Assembly: GCF_018343545.2 (NCBI RefSeq)
Contig: NZ_JAGYPE020000015.1
Location: forward strand, 26,664-90,663
DNA from: Neobacillus citreus
Lineage (GTDB): Bacteria > Bacillota > Bacilli > Bacillales > Cytobacillaceae
Reading direction: 5' to 3'
DNA: 64,000 bases
Below the pieces are notes generated by a model that saw only the letters and a list, made by a program, of their open reading frames with translations, was not told the origin of the DNA and ran no database searches. This document shows, piece after piece, positions 16,965-25,134 of this stretch; position 1 is the first letter of the stretch, and every line of letters begins with the position of its first letter. The translations under genes and the position numbers were made by a program.

Positions 16965-18281
16965 TTGTCCTTTCCTTTATTGAGAAATATTAATCAAATA
17001 TCCCCAATCCTAATCATATATATACTTCTAACATTTATAGCATCAAGTATAACGAATGCACCTGTACATTCAATTGCTTTTTGTTATATTCTAATTTTAT
17101 TCTTTTTTTTAAATAATATAAAATTGCTAAGAAAAAGAAATTACCAGATTATTTACACTATTCTTTTCGCTGTTACTAATAGCCTCTTAATATACCAAGC
17201 TACAAACAAAAATTTACCTTTGGGCGGAGTTGATTGGTGGAATTTTAATAATCAGGCAATGGCCCTTTTGAATGAATCACATAATTTGGTAAGTTTTTTA
17301 TTAAACGAAAATAATTTGTTTTCAAAATTAGTAGCAATTATTTATTTAATTTTTGGACCCAATACTGAACAAATATATTTTTTTATTTTCTTAACTTCAT
17401 TGCTAGTTTTTAATTATATATATAAGACAGCATATTTATTGCTTAATAATAATAATAAAGCCAGTTTAGCTGCTCTCATATGGTCAATATGGCCAAGTGA
17501 GATTATTCATTCAATTACATTTCTAAGAGAGATGCCTATTCAACTATTTTTTATTATGTCTTTATATTATTTTATTAGCTTTATAAACAAACGAAATATT
17601 TTATTTTTCTTCCTTGCAATTGCATTTTCTATATTTACTGCTATGATGCATTCAGGAATGATTGGTGTAGTAGTATCTTATCTATTTATAGGTGTTTCGA
17701 TTTTGGGAAATAAAAGATCGTCCATGTTCAGCCCAGTTAGGATAACCATTTTTATTGCCGTCGTAATGGTTCTCGTTAATTCACCAATTGGAGAAGCAAT
17801 GACTTTAAAATTTCAAAATATTGATTCAATAGATGATGTTATTGATAAAAAGCAAAGAGTTGAGGGAAACACTGCGTATATTACTAGCACACCACAGAAT
17901 AGTATGGATCTACTTTTACAGACACCATATCGGTTATTAATGTTTGCTCTTGCTCCATTACCGTGGCAGGTTTATAGTTTTGGAACATTATTATCATGGA
18001 TGTTAGATGGTCTTTTAAGAATTGTGGTTGTTTGGAAATTATTTGAGTTTTTTAAGCTTTTCAAACCCAATAGTGAAAATGAGCATGTATATAAATATTT
18101 ATTTATATTAATTGTTATTTTTACCTATCTTATCTTTTCATGGGGTACCCAAAATTATGGAACTGCAATAAGACATAGGTTGAAGATTTTTCCAATGGAA
18201 ATAATATTAATTTTTCCTTATTTAGAAATGGTCAAAAGTAGAATGAGCTTTAAAAATAAACTTAAAGGAGGGGGAGCGTAG
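16965..18281 (+). CDS. Wzy-like EPS polymerase (multi-pass membrane protein)
   Basis: A 438-aa, strongly hydrophobic protein with about ten predicted membrane segments from residue about 13 to 430 and one large loop near residues 270-320. This is the layout of Wzy/EpsG-type polymerases, which join repeat units on the outer face of the membrane. Sequence motifs are too loose to be more specific. It starts at TTG 16965 with TTGGAGG upstream. It is the only polymerase candidate in the locus. Confidence 0.7.
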   Translation: MSFPLLRNINQISPILIIYILLTFIASSITNAPVHSIAFCYILILFFFLNNIKLLRKRNYQIIYTILFAVTNSLLIYQATNKNLPLGGVDWWNFNNQAMALLNESHNLVSFLLNENNLFSKLVAIIYLIFGPNTEQIYFFIFLTSLLVFNYIYKTAYLLLNNNNKASLAALIWSIWPSEIIHSITFLREMPIQLFFIMSLYYFISFINKRNILFFFLAIAFSIFTAMMHSGMIGVVVSYLFIGVSILGNKRSSMFSPVRITIFIAVVMVLVNSPIGEAMTLKFQNIDSIDDVIDKKQRVEGNTAYITSTPQNSMDLLLQTPYRLLMFALAPLPWQVYSFGTLLSWMLDGLLRIVVVWKLFEFFKLFKPNSENEHVYKYLFILIVIFTYLIFSWGTQNYGTAIRHRLKIFPMEIILIFPYLEMVKSRMSFKNKLKGGGA

Positions 18282-18282
18282 T

Positions 18283-19557
18283 ATGGAAAAAAGGCATATT
18301 TTATTTATGTTAGAAATGTATTACCCTAAGCCAGAACCTAACGGAATAGTGGTTCATCAGGTGGCCAAAGAATTAATTAAACTAGGATATCAAGTACATG
18401 TTATTTCTTATAGGATACCGGGATATCCTAATGAAGATCAATATGACGGAGTATTTATCCATAGAATAAAAAAACGCATGTTCTATAAATTAAGGGAATA
18501 TGGAGAAAATAATATAAACACTATTAAAGGAAAAATTAGTTATAAACTTGCAAAAATTATTAATAAAATTAAAAAACTAATATATTTGCCATGGTTTCCA
18601 CTTGCTTCCCCTACAACTGTTATTAGATATTACAAGAAAGCTAGTTTGTTGCATAAAAAATATAAATTTGATTGTGTTATAGGTGTTTTTGACCCAAACG
18701 ACTGTCTTTATGCTGGTGTTTTATTTAAAAATCGTTTCAAAGATGTAAAATATGGTTCTTATATATTAGATTCATTAATTTATTTATCAGGTCAAAATTA
18801 CTTACCGAAAAGGCTAAAAGAAAAATTGACTTGGAAGTTTGAAAAAATGGTTTATGAAAACTCTGATATTGTATTTAATATGGAGTGTCATAGAAGGCAT
18901 CATCTAGGCGGTAAATACGAGCCATTTCAGACTAAAATGAAGTTTCTGGATATCCCACTTTTCATTCCTAAAAAGGTCAAAATGGACAAAAGGTTATTTG
19001 ATACTGAAAAAAGACATCTAGTGTATATGGGTTCATTATTTAGGGGGTTCAGAACCCCAGATTATATTTATAGAATCTTTAAAAGTATTAATCACAAGGA
19101 TGGATATCAATTACATTTCTACACAAGGGGTAGTTGTGAAGAAGATTTATTGAATTATCAATATGAAACTGGTGGAGCAGTTATAAGACATGGATTTGTA
19201 GAACATTCTCAAATAAATAACATTATAGCAAACGCTGATTTCCTTATTAATCTTGGAGTTTCTAACTCAACAGCCATTTCAAGTAAAATATTCGATTATA
19301 TGTCAACAGGAAAACCAATCATTCATTTTTATTATAATGATGATGATGTAAATCTAAGTTATTTTGAAAAATACGAGTTAAGTCTAATGATAAAAATGGA
19401 TGAATCTCTATTTGAAGTTAATGTAGATAAAGTGCGGAACTTTTTAACGATATCATATGGCAAAACAATTGAAAGTGATACTCTTCTAGATATTTTTTAT
19501 GTAAATACACCTATGTATTCTGCAAGCCAGTTTGATAATTTAACACAGAGCATATAA
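18283..19557 (+). CDS. Glycosyltransferase family 4-like protein
   Basis: A 424-aa GT-B-like protein. The N-terminus reads ILFMLEMYYPKPEPNGIVVH and QVAKELIKLGYQVHVISYR, typical of the acceptor domain. The C-terminal half has VYMGSLFRGFRTPDYIYRIF, NADFLINLGVSNSTAISSKI and FDYMSTGKPIIHF. The second Glu of the usual donor-site motif is less clear than in the other two GT4 genes here. It ends the first EPS transcript, because a strong terminator follows 40 bp downstream. Confidence 0.8.
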   Translation: MEKRHILFMLEMYYPKPEPNGIVVHQVAKELIKLGYQVHVISYRIPGYPNEDQYDGVFIHRIKKRMFYKLREYGENNINTIKGKISYKLAKIINKIKKLIYLPWFPLASPTTVIRYYKKASLLHKKYKFDCVIGVFDPNDCLYAGVLFKNRFKDVKYGSYILDSLIYLSGQNYLPKRLKEKLTWKFEKMVYENSDIVFNMECHRRHHLGGKYEPFQTKMKFLDIPLFIPKKVKMDKRLFDTEKRHLVYMGSLFRGFRTPDYIYRIFKSINHKDGYQLHFYTRGSCEEDLLNYQYETGGAVIRHGFVEHSQINNIIANADFLINLGVSNSTAISSKIFDYMSTGKPIIHFYYNDDDVNLSYFEKYELSLMIKMDESLFEVNVDKVRNFLTISYGKTIESDTLLDIFYVNTPMYSASQFDNLTQSI

Positions 19558-19596
19558 ATATTGAGAAATCTGACTTCAAATACAATCTTAAATTTG

Positions 19597-19630
19597 AATC
19601 TCCTCGAAAATTTTTGAGGAGATTTTTTAT
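19597..19630 (+). terminator. Terminator closing the first EPS transcription unit
   Basis: AATCTCCTC (19597-19605) pairs with GAGGAGATT (19616-19624), followed by TTTTTAT. The next gene starts 100 bp further on and needs its own promoter or EAR-driven read-through. Confidence 0.85.
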
Positions 19631-19729
19631 TGAAATTATCCTGACGAATCAATTTAATATTGTTTTTTAATTAATTGTGTTGAAGATGGGATAAATATTA
19701 AAATATCGAGAATAAGGGGAGATTTTTAT

Positions 19730-20758
19730 ATGTTTAAAAATAAAACACTGTTAATAACGGGTGGAACTGGTAGTTTTGGTAATGCAGTATTAGACAGATT
19801 TTTAGCATCAGATATTGGTGAGATAAGAATATTTTCCAGAGATGAGAAAAAACAAGATGATATGAGGAAAAAGTACAATAACAATAAAATAAAATTTTAC
19901 ATTGGTGATGTAAGAGATTCCGAAAGTATAAAGAATGCTATCTATGGAGTTGATTATGTCTTTCATGCTGCAGCATTAAAACAGGTTCCTTCATGCGAAT
20001 ACTTTCCACTTGAAGCAGTAAAAACTAATATCCTTGGAACAGATAATGTTCTTACAGCCGCAATTTCTGAAGGTGTCAAAAAAGTGATTTGTTTGTCTAC
20101 CGATAAAGCTGCATATCCAGTGAATGCAATGGGAATTTCAAAAGCAATGATGGAGAAAGTCTATACATCCAAATCAAGATTTATTTCACCAGATAAAACA
20201 TTAATATGCGGTACCCGCTACGGAAATGTAATGTGCTCAAGAGGCTCAGTAATACCTTTGTTTATTCAGCAAATAAAAGATGGTCAAAATTTAACTGTAA
20301 CTGATCAAAATATGACACGTTTTATGATGAGCTTAGACGAAGCAGTGGATTTAATTGTATATGCATTCCACAATGCAAAACAGGGAGACATTATGGTTCA
20401 AAAGGCTAGTTCATGCTATATTGGCGATTTGGCCCAAGCTTTAAAGGAAATATTTAATGTAGATAATAAAATTGACATTATAGGAACACGCCACGGGGAA
20501 AAACAATATGAGGTCCTTTTAACGAAAGAAGAGTCAGCAAAGGCGATTGATATGGGAGATTTTTATAGGGTACCGTCTGATAATAGGGATTTAAATTATA
20601 CAAAGTACCTTGAGGAAGGCTCAATACTTCTAACTCATTCCGTTGAATATAATTCAAATAATACAAAAATTCTTACCAAAGATGAATTGAAAGATAAATT
20701 ACTAAACTTAAAAGAAATTCAAGAGGAATTATTGACATGGAAGGCATATGTAGGATGA
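19730..20758 (+). CDS. UDP-N-acetylglucosamine 4,6-dehydratase/5-epimerase (CapE/FnlA type)
   Basis: A 342-aa SDR enzyme. It has LLITGGTGSFGNAVLDRFL, DVRDSESIKNAI, HAAALKQVPSCE, and MGISK in place of YxxxK, which is typical of CapE. CapE performs the first step to UDP-L-FucNAc (or a related 6-deoxy sugar): dehydration at C4/C6 with C5 epimerisation. A strong GGGGAG site precedes the ATG. The following gene is CapF-like and overlaps it (ATGA). Confidence 0.9.
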   Translation: MFKNKTLLITGGTGSFGNAVLDRFLASDIGEIRIFSRDEKKQDDMRKKYNNNKIKFYIGDVRDSESIKNAIYGVDYVFHAAALKQVPSCEYFPLEAVKTNILGTDNVLTAAISEGVKKVICLSTDKAAYPVNAMGISKAMMEKVYTSKSRFISPDKTLICGTRYGNVMCSRGSVIPLFIQQIKDGQNLTVTDQNMTRFMMSLDEAVDLIVYAFHNAKQGDIMVQKASSCYIGDLAQALKEIFNVDNKIDIIGTRHGEKQYEVLLTKEESAKAIDMGDFYRVPSDNRDLNYTKYLEEGSILLTHSVEYNSNNTKILTKDELKDKLLNLKEIQEELLTWKAYVG

Positions 20759-21516
20759 ATATATTAATCACAGGGGATAAAGGATTTATTGGAAGAAATT
20801 TAATTGAAGCTTTAGAGAGTTTTCAGAATATCCATATTTTTAGATGGAACCGGGATACCAACCCAGAATTGTTAGATTCTTACCTAAAAAAATGTGATTT
20901 TATTTTTCATCTTGCAGCTGTTCATCGTCCGATTGATGAATCTGAATTTGAAAAAGTAAATCATATATTCTTCGATAATATCCTTAACATTCTAAGGAAA
21001 CATAACAATAACTGTCCTATATTACTCGCGTCTACTATACATGCAGAATCTGCAAACACTCCATACGCTAGGAGTAAAATAGCAGCAGAAAGGGCACTCC
21101 TAACTCATGCAGATATTATGAATTCCAGGGCAATAATATACAGATTAACAAATACTTTTGGTAAATATGCTTTACCTAATTACCATTCGGTCGTAGCTAC
21201 ATTTTGCTACAATGCTATAAATAATTTACCCTTAGTCATAAGTAATCCTGATCATGTAATGAATTTTTATTATATTGAAGATTTAGTCTCATCTTTTATT
21301 TCTCATATTCATAATATTATCAGTCCGGAACAAAATGGTTTTTATTCGCTCCCTAAAGAATTAGAGTACAAAGTGACAGTGAAGGAATTAGCACAGAAAA
21401 TAAAAGATTTTAAATTTAAAGACAAGGATGAAGTTCGTGAGATGTTAACGGATGAATTTTCAAAAAAGCTATATAAGACATATATAAGTTATCTCGAAAC
21501 CCTAGCTATGAAATAA
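20755..21516 (+). CDS. CapF-like reductase, truncated (SDR domain only)
   Basis: A 253-aa protein beginning MNILITGDKGFIGRNLIEAL, with FHLAAVHRP and the catalytic YARSK. CapF of S. aureus is about 370 aa, with an SDR domain plus a C-terminal cupin. Here the protein ends at FSKKLYKTYISYLETLAMK, precisely at the linker where the cupin should begin. The ATG at 20755 overlaps the upstream stop codon. CapG/WbjD, the third enzyme of the UDP-FucNAc route, is not found nearby. So the route is probably incomplete, or the sugar leaves it at the CapF product stage. Confidence 0.8.
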   Translation: MNILITGDKGFIGRNLIEALESFQNIHIFRWNRDTNPELLDSYLKKCDFIFHLAAVHRPIDESEFEKVNHIFFDNILNILRKHNNNCPILLASTIHAESANTPYARSKIAAERALLTHADIMNSRAIIYRLTNTFGKYALPNYHSVVATFCYNAINNLPLVISNPDHVMNFYYIEDLVSSFISHIHNIISPEQNGFYSLPKELEYKVTVKELAQKIKDFKFKDKDEVREMLTDEFSKKLYKTYISYLETLAMK

Positions 21517-21785
21517 TTTTTAAAACAGTTTAATGATATAAAATTAGATTTTGAGAAGCTTTTGAAGCTTCCGCATTATTTCGCAAGAAAATTGATGATA
21601 CAGTAGAAAGATATACTTGACTTATAAATCAAAGGATATAAGGTATGATGTGAACTAATGCTTAGATTACTACTATATTTGAAAAAATTAATTGGAATCC
21701 GCCTCAGATGTCAGACAAAATCTTTTCAGGTTCCAGGAGGGGTTTATTAAGTGTTTGGGGTTTCAATATTGACGAGGGAAAAGAA

Positions 21786-23273
21786 ATGCAATCTAATCTA
21801 AAAAACAAAGTAATTTTATCATTAATTTGGAAACTCTTAGAACGGGGCGGAACACAGGGGATTCAATTTATTCTTCAAATTATCTTAGCAAGGCTTCTTC
21901 TGCCAAAAGACTTTGGTCTAATCGTGTTAGTTACAATATTTATTACAGTAGCAAATGTTTTTGTTCAAAGTGGATTAAACACAGCCCTTATTCAGAAAAA
22001 GAATACAAATGATTTAGATTATTCATCCGTATTTTATTTTAATATTATTGTTGCATGCATTTTATATTTCATAATTTATTTGTGTGCCCCCTTAATAGCA
22101 AATTATTTCTCCGAACCTGAATTGGTTACTATATTAAGGGCTTTATCTATTACCCTAATAATAGGGGCATTTCAATCGATTCAAAATGCAATTATTGCAA
22201 TAAGAATGCTATTTAAATTGCTCTTACAGAGCAGTTTATTTTCAATAGTCATTTCAGGTACACTCGGCATTGCAATGGCTTATTTAGGTTTTGGTGTATG
22301 GTCATTGGTTATACAACAAATAACAAATACATTTTTAGTTACATTAATTCTTTTTTTAACATTAAAATGGAGACCAAAGTTAATCTTCTCATTAGAGCGA
22401 TTACGAGAGCTATTTAAAAACGGGTGGAAAATATTAGGGGCATCGTTAGCTGAAGCTATTTATACAAATTTACGAAGCCTTATAATCAGTAAAATGTTTA
22501 CTGCTGATATTCTTGGTTTTTATAATAGGGGGAAACAATTTCCTGCAATTGTAGTTACGAATATTAATGGTTCAATTTTAGATGTGATGCTACCAACATT
22601 TTCATCACAGCAAGATAATATTCAAAAGGTAAAGGAAATATTAAGGAGATCCATTGCGAGTAGTTCTTTTATTGTTTTTCCAATGATGATTGGCATGGCA
22701 GTAATTGCTGAGCCATTAACATATTTATTACTGACAGAAAAGTGGCTGCCTGCGGTACCTTTTCTACAAATATACTGTTTAATTTTCGCGTTATGGCCTT
22801 ATCAAACTGCTCATATGCAAGCCGTTATTGCTATTGGACGCGGTGATATTTATTTAGCTAGAGAAGTAATAACAAAAATCATTGGCCTTGTTATTTTAGG
22901 AATAACCTTGTTTTATGGAGTAAATGGGATAGTTATAGGTGAGTTTTTAAGTAGCATATTAGCGACCATTCTTTTTTCAAGTCCAAACATAAAATTATTA
23001 AACTATAGTTATAAGGAACAGTTTAAAGATATAATACCATCTTTAGCAATATCACTTTTAATGGGATTAGTTGCTTTTAGTATAAAATGGATGGGTCTTT
23101 CTATGTTGCACACACTAATTATTCAACTTGCGGTTGGAATTGTAGTATATTTTGGACTCGCGATGATTTTTAAAATAGAAGTCTATCGCTACTTAATTAA
23201 TACGGTTAAACAAATGATTAATAAAGGAAAGATAACAAGTACTGAAAATATAATTTTTAAAAAAAATATTTAA
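21786..23273 (+). CDS. Lipopolysaccharide/EPS flippase (Wzx-like, MOP superfamily)
   Basis: A 495-aa membrane protein with about 12-14 hydrophobic segments, resembling MOP-superfamily polysaccharide exporters (WKLLERGGTQGIQFILQIIL, then ARLLLPKDFGLIVLVTIF). I chose ATG 21786, where GAGGGA lies six bases upstream and family homology begins; the frame stays open to 21708. It should flip lipid-linked repeat units to the outer face for the polymerase. Confidence 0.88.
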   Translation: MQSNLKNKVILSLIWKLLERGGTQGIQFILQIILARLLLPKDFGLIVLVTIFITVANVFVQSGLNTALIQKKNTNDLDYSSVFYFNIIVACILYFIIYLCAPLIANYFSEPELVTILRALSITLIIGAFQSIQNAIIAIRMLFKLLLQSSLFSIVISGTLGIAMAYLGFGVWSLVIQQITNTFLVTLILFLTLKWRPKLIFSLERLRELFKNGWKILGASLAEAIYTNLRSLIISKMFTADILGFYNRGKQFPAIVVTNINGSILDVMLPTFSSQQDNIQKVKEILRRSIASSSFIVFPMMIGMAVIAEPLTYLLLTEKWLPAVPFLQIYCLIFALWPYQTAHMQAVIAIGRGDIYLAREVITKIIGLVILGITLFYGVNGIVIGEFLSSILATILFSSPNIKLLNYSYKEQFKDIIPSLAISLLMGLVAFSIKWMGLSMLHTLIIQLAVGIVVYFGLAMIFKIEVYRYLINTVKQMINKGKITSTENIIFKKNI

Positions 23274-23291
23274 GTTTGGGAGAATTGAACC

Positions 23292-24017
23292 TTGTACCTT
23301 ATTAGGTTAGATGATGCATCTGAATATATGGATGTTGAAAAGTGGGGAAAAGTTGAAAAATTATTAGAAAAATATCATATAAAACCAATAGTTGGAATAA
23401 TTCCGAAAAACCAGGATACAGACTTAGTCAATAAATATAAATTTAATCCATTATTTTGGGATATGGCGAGAGAATGGCAAACCAAAGGATGGGAGATTGC
23501 CTTACATGGGTATACTCATGTTTTTTGTTCCAATAGTGGTGGCATCAATCCTGTTAACTATCGGTCTGAATTTGCAGATATTCCTTTGGAAGATCAAAAG
23601 AAAAAAATTTCAAAGGGTATTAAGATTTTTGAAAAACATGGTTTATATGCAAGAGTATTTTTTGCCCCGGCACATACTTTTGATATGAATACACTAAAAG
23701 CTTTAAGACAAGTAACTGATATTAGAATTATTAGTGATACTATAGCTAACGATATTTATAAATATGATGGGTTTTATTTTATACCGCAGCAATCTGGAAA
23801 AGTTCGTAAACTACCCTTTAAAGTAACGACCTTTTGTTATCATCCAAATACAATGAAAGAGCAGGATTTTATTACGTTAGAAAATTTCTTAATTAAATAT
23901 AGACATGAATTTGGAGGCTTTACTGATCTAAACTTTAAAGATAAAAGTAATGGTTTCTACGATAAGATTTTGCGGAGCGTTTATTTCTCAATTAGGAAAA
24001 TAAGGACAATCTTTTAA
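23292..24017 (+). CDS. Polysaccharide deacetylase-like protein (DUF2334-type NodB fold)
   Basis: A 241-aa cytoplasmic protein with NodB-like motifs: YLIRLDDASEYMD (metal-binding Asp pair), GWEIALHGYTH (His pair) and ARVFFAPAHTFD. No signal peptide is visible, unlike secreted EPS deacetylases. It begins at TTG 23292 behind TTGGGAG. It may deacetylate an N-acetyl sugar or only share the fold; substrate unknown. Confidence 0.75.
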   Translation: MYLIRLDDASEYMDVEKWGKVEKLLEKYHIKPIVGIIPKNQDTDLVNKYKFNPLFWDMAREWQTKGWEIALHGYTHVFCSNSGGINPVNYRSEFADIPLEDQKKKISKGIKIFEKHGLYARVFFAPAHTFDMNTLKALRQVTDIRIISDTIANDIYKYDGFYFIPQQSGKVRKLPFKVTTFCYHPNTMKEQDFITLENFLIKYRHEFGGFTDLNFKDKSNGFYDKILRSVYFSIRKIRTIF

Positions 24018-24069
24018 TATTAGTGCTATAGCAATAGGTACTCTAGATTTTCCTTTGGAGGAGAGAAAG

Positions 24070-24204
24070 ATGAACGAATCAGATAAACAAGAGGAACTAA
24101 AGGAATTATTAATTAAATCCTATATACAGGCATACACAAACAAAGATATTACTATACGTGACTTGTTATATTTAATAACTGAAAAATTGAATAAACTAGT
24201 GTAA
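24070..24204 (+). CDS. Small uncharacterised protein, 44 aa
   Basis: ATG at 24070 follows the strong site GGAGGAGAG. The 44-aa product starts MNESDKQEELKELLIKSYIQ and ends DLLYLITEKLNKLV; it is mostly helical and charged. The ribosome site and uninterrupted codons support a real gene. I do not recognise the family. It lies at the end of the EPS locus. Confidence 0.6.
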   Translation: MNESDKQEELKELLIKSYIQAYTNKDITIRDLLYLITEKLNKLV

Positions 24205-24383
24205 AACAATGCTTGCTGATATTGGTTTATTAATTAAATATTTAATGTTCATTTAATTTAATAGAGTCATAAAGGAAATGAATCGGGTGATAATTTCAGT
24301 AAAAAAAATCCTATTTTTTTGTTCTTCAATTAAGCTGCCATTTTTTGAGTTATTAAAGCCGTATTATTTTAAGGAATAAAAAA

Positions 24384-24950
24384 ATGAAAAAAATATTGAG
24401 ATTAATTGTTATTATGTTTGTTCTATTGTTAATCATAGTCCTTTTTTCGGGATTTGGGAAAAAATATTTAATTGTTGATGAAGAACCTAAAAAGTCCGAC
24501 GTTATTATTGTTTTAAGTGGAGGACCGGGTCGCTTGTATAAGGCAGCGGAACTATATAAAAAAGGATATTCTGATTATGTATTACTATCAAGAGCGTATG
24601 TAGATGGTTTGTACCCAGAGGTAGCACAAAATTTGGGGATTCCAATAAACAATTTAATATTTGATGAAAATGCAACCAGCACATATACAAGTGCCGTATA
24701 TTCTAAGAATTTAATGGAGATATATGAATTTAATTCTGCAATAGTTGTTTCAAATGACTACCACATGAGGAGAACAAAATTATCTTTTGACAGGGTCTTC
24801 TCAAATACTGGAGTAGAAATAACGTATGTTGCAACAAAATCACTTAATGATTACTGGTTTCTTAATAAAGTAGAATTCAAAAGGATTTTTACAGAATGGA
24901 TTAAGTTAGTTGGATATTATTTTAAATTCTATAAGTTTTTAGATCTTTAA
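24384..24950 (+). CDS. YdcF/SanA-family (DUF218) membrane-anchored protein
   Basis: A 188-aa protein with one N-terminal membrane segment (about residues 5-25) followed by a DUF218 domain: KKSDVIIVLSGGPGRLYKAA, then FDENATSTYTSAVYSKNLME and IVVSNDYHMRRT. Relatives (SanA, ElyC, YdcF) are linked to cell-envelope polysaccharide metabolism, often through lipid-carrier recycling. It is the last EPS-side gene before lasso set 1. The function is inferred only from family and place. Confidence 0.8.
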   Translation: MKKILRLIVIMFVLLLIIVLFSGFGKKYLIVDEEPKKSDVIIVLSGGPGRLYKAAELYKKGYSDYVLLSRAYVDGLYPEVAQNLGIPINNLIFDENATSTYTSAVYSKNLMEIYEFNSAIVVSNDYHMRRTKLSFDRVFSNTGVEITYVATKSLNDYWFLNKVEFKRIFTEWIKLVGYYFKFYKFLDL

Positions 24951-24987
24951 AAGATTAGATTGTTTTACAAAAAAACAAAATAAACGG

Positions 24988-25088
24988 TTGCGTCCCTTTT
25001 ATAAAACATGCTATATTCTTAATAAAGAACGAAGCTACAGAGAATTTTAAGATATATATTTTTTATCACCGTGTTCTTAATAAAGAAT
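24988..25088 (+). promoter_or_regulatory. Lasso set 1 promoter with two SinR-type operators
   Basis: TTGCGT (24988-24993), an 18-bp spacer and TATATT (25012-25017) overlap the operator ATTCTTAATAAAGAAC (25015-25030). A second operator, GTTCTTAATAAAGAAT, lies at 25073-25088. A decayed third copy, TTTCTTAATAAATTTT, is at 25099-25114. The spacer length and operator position mirror the EPS promoter. Confidence 0.6.
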
Positions 25089-25134
25089 ATTTTGAGCGTT
25101 TCTTAATAAATTTTAAGTAATGGAGAAAATAACA

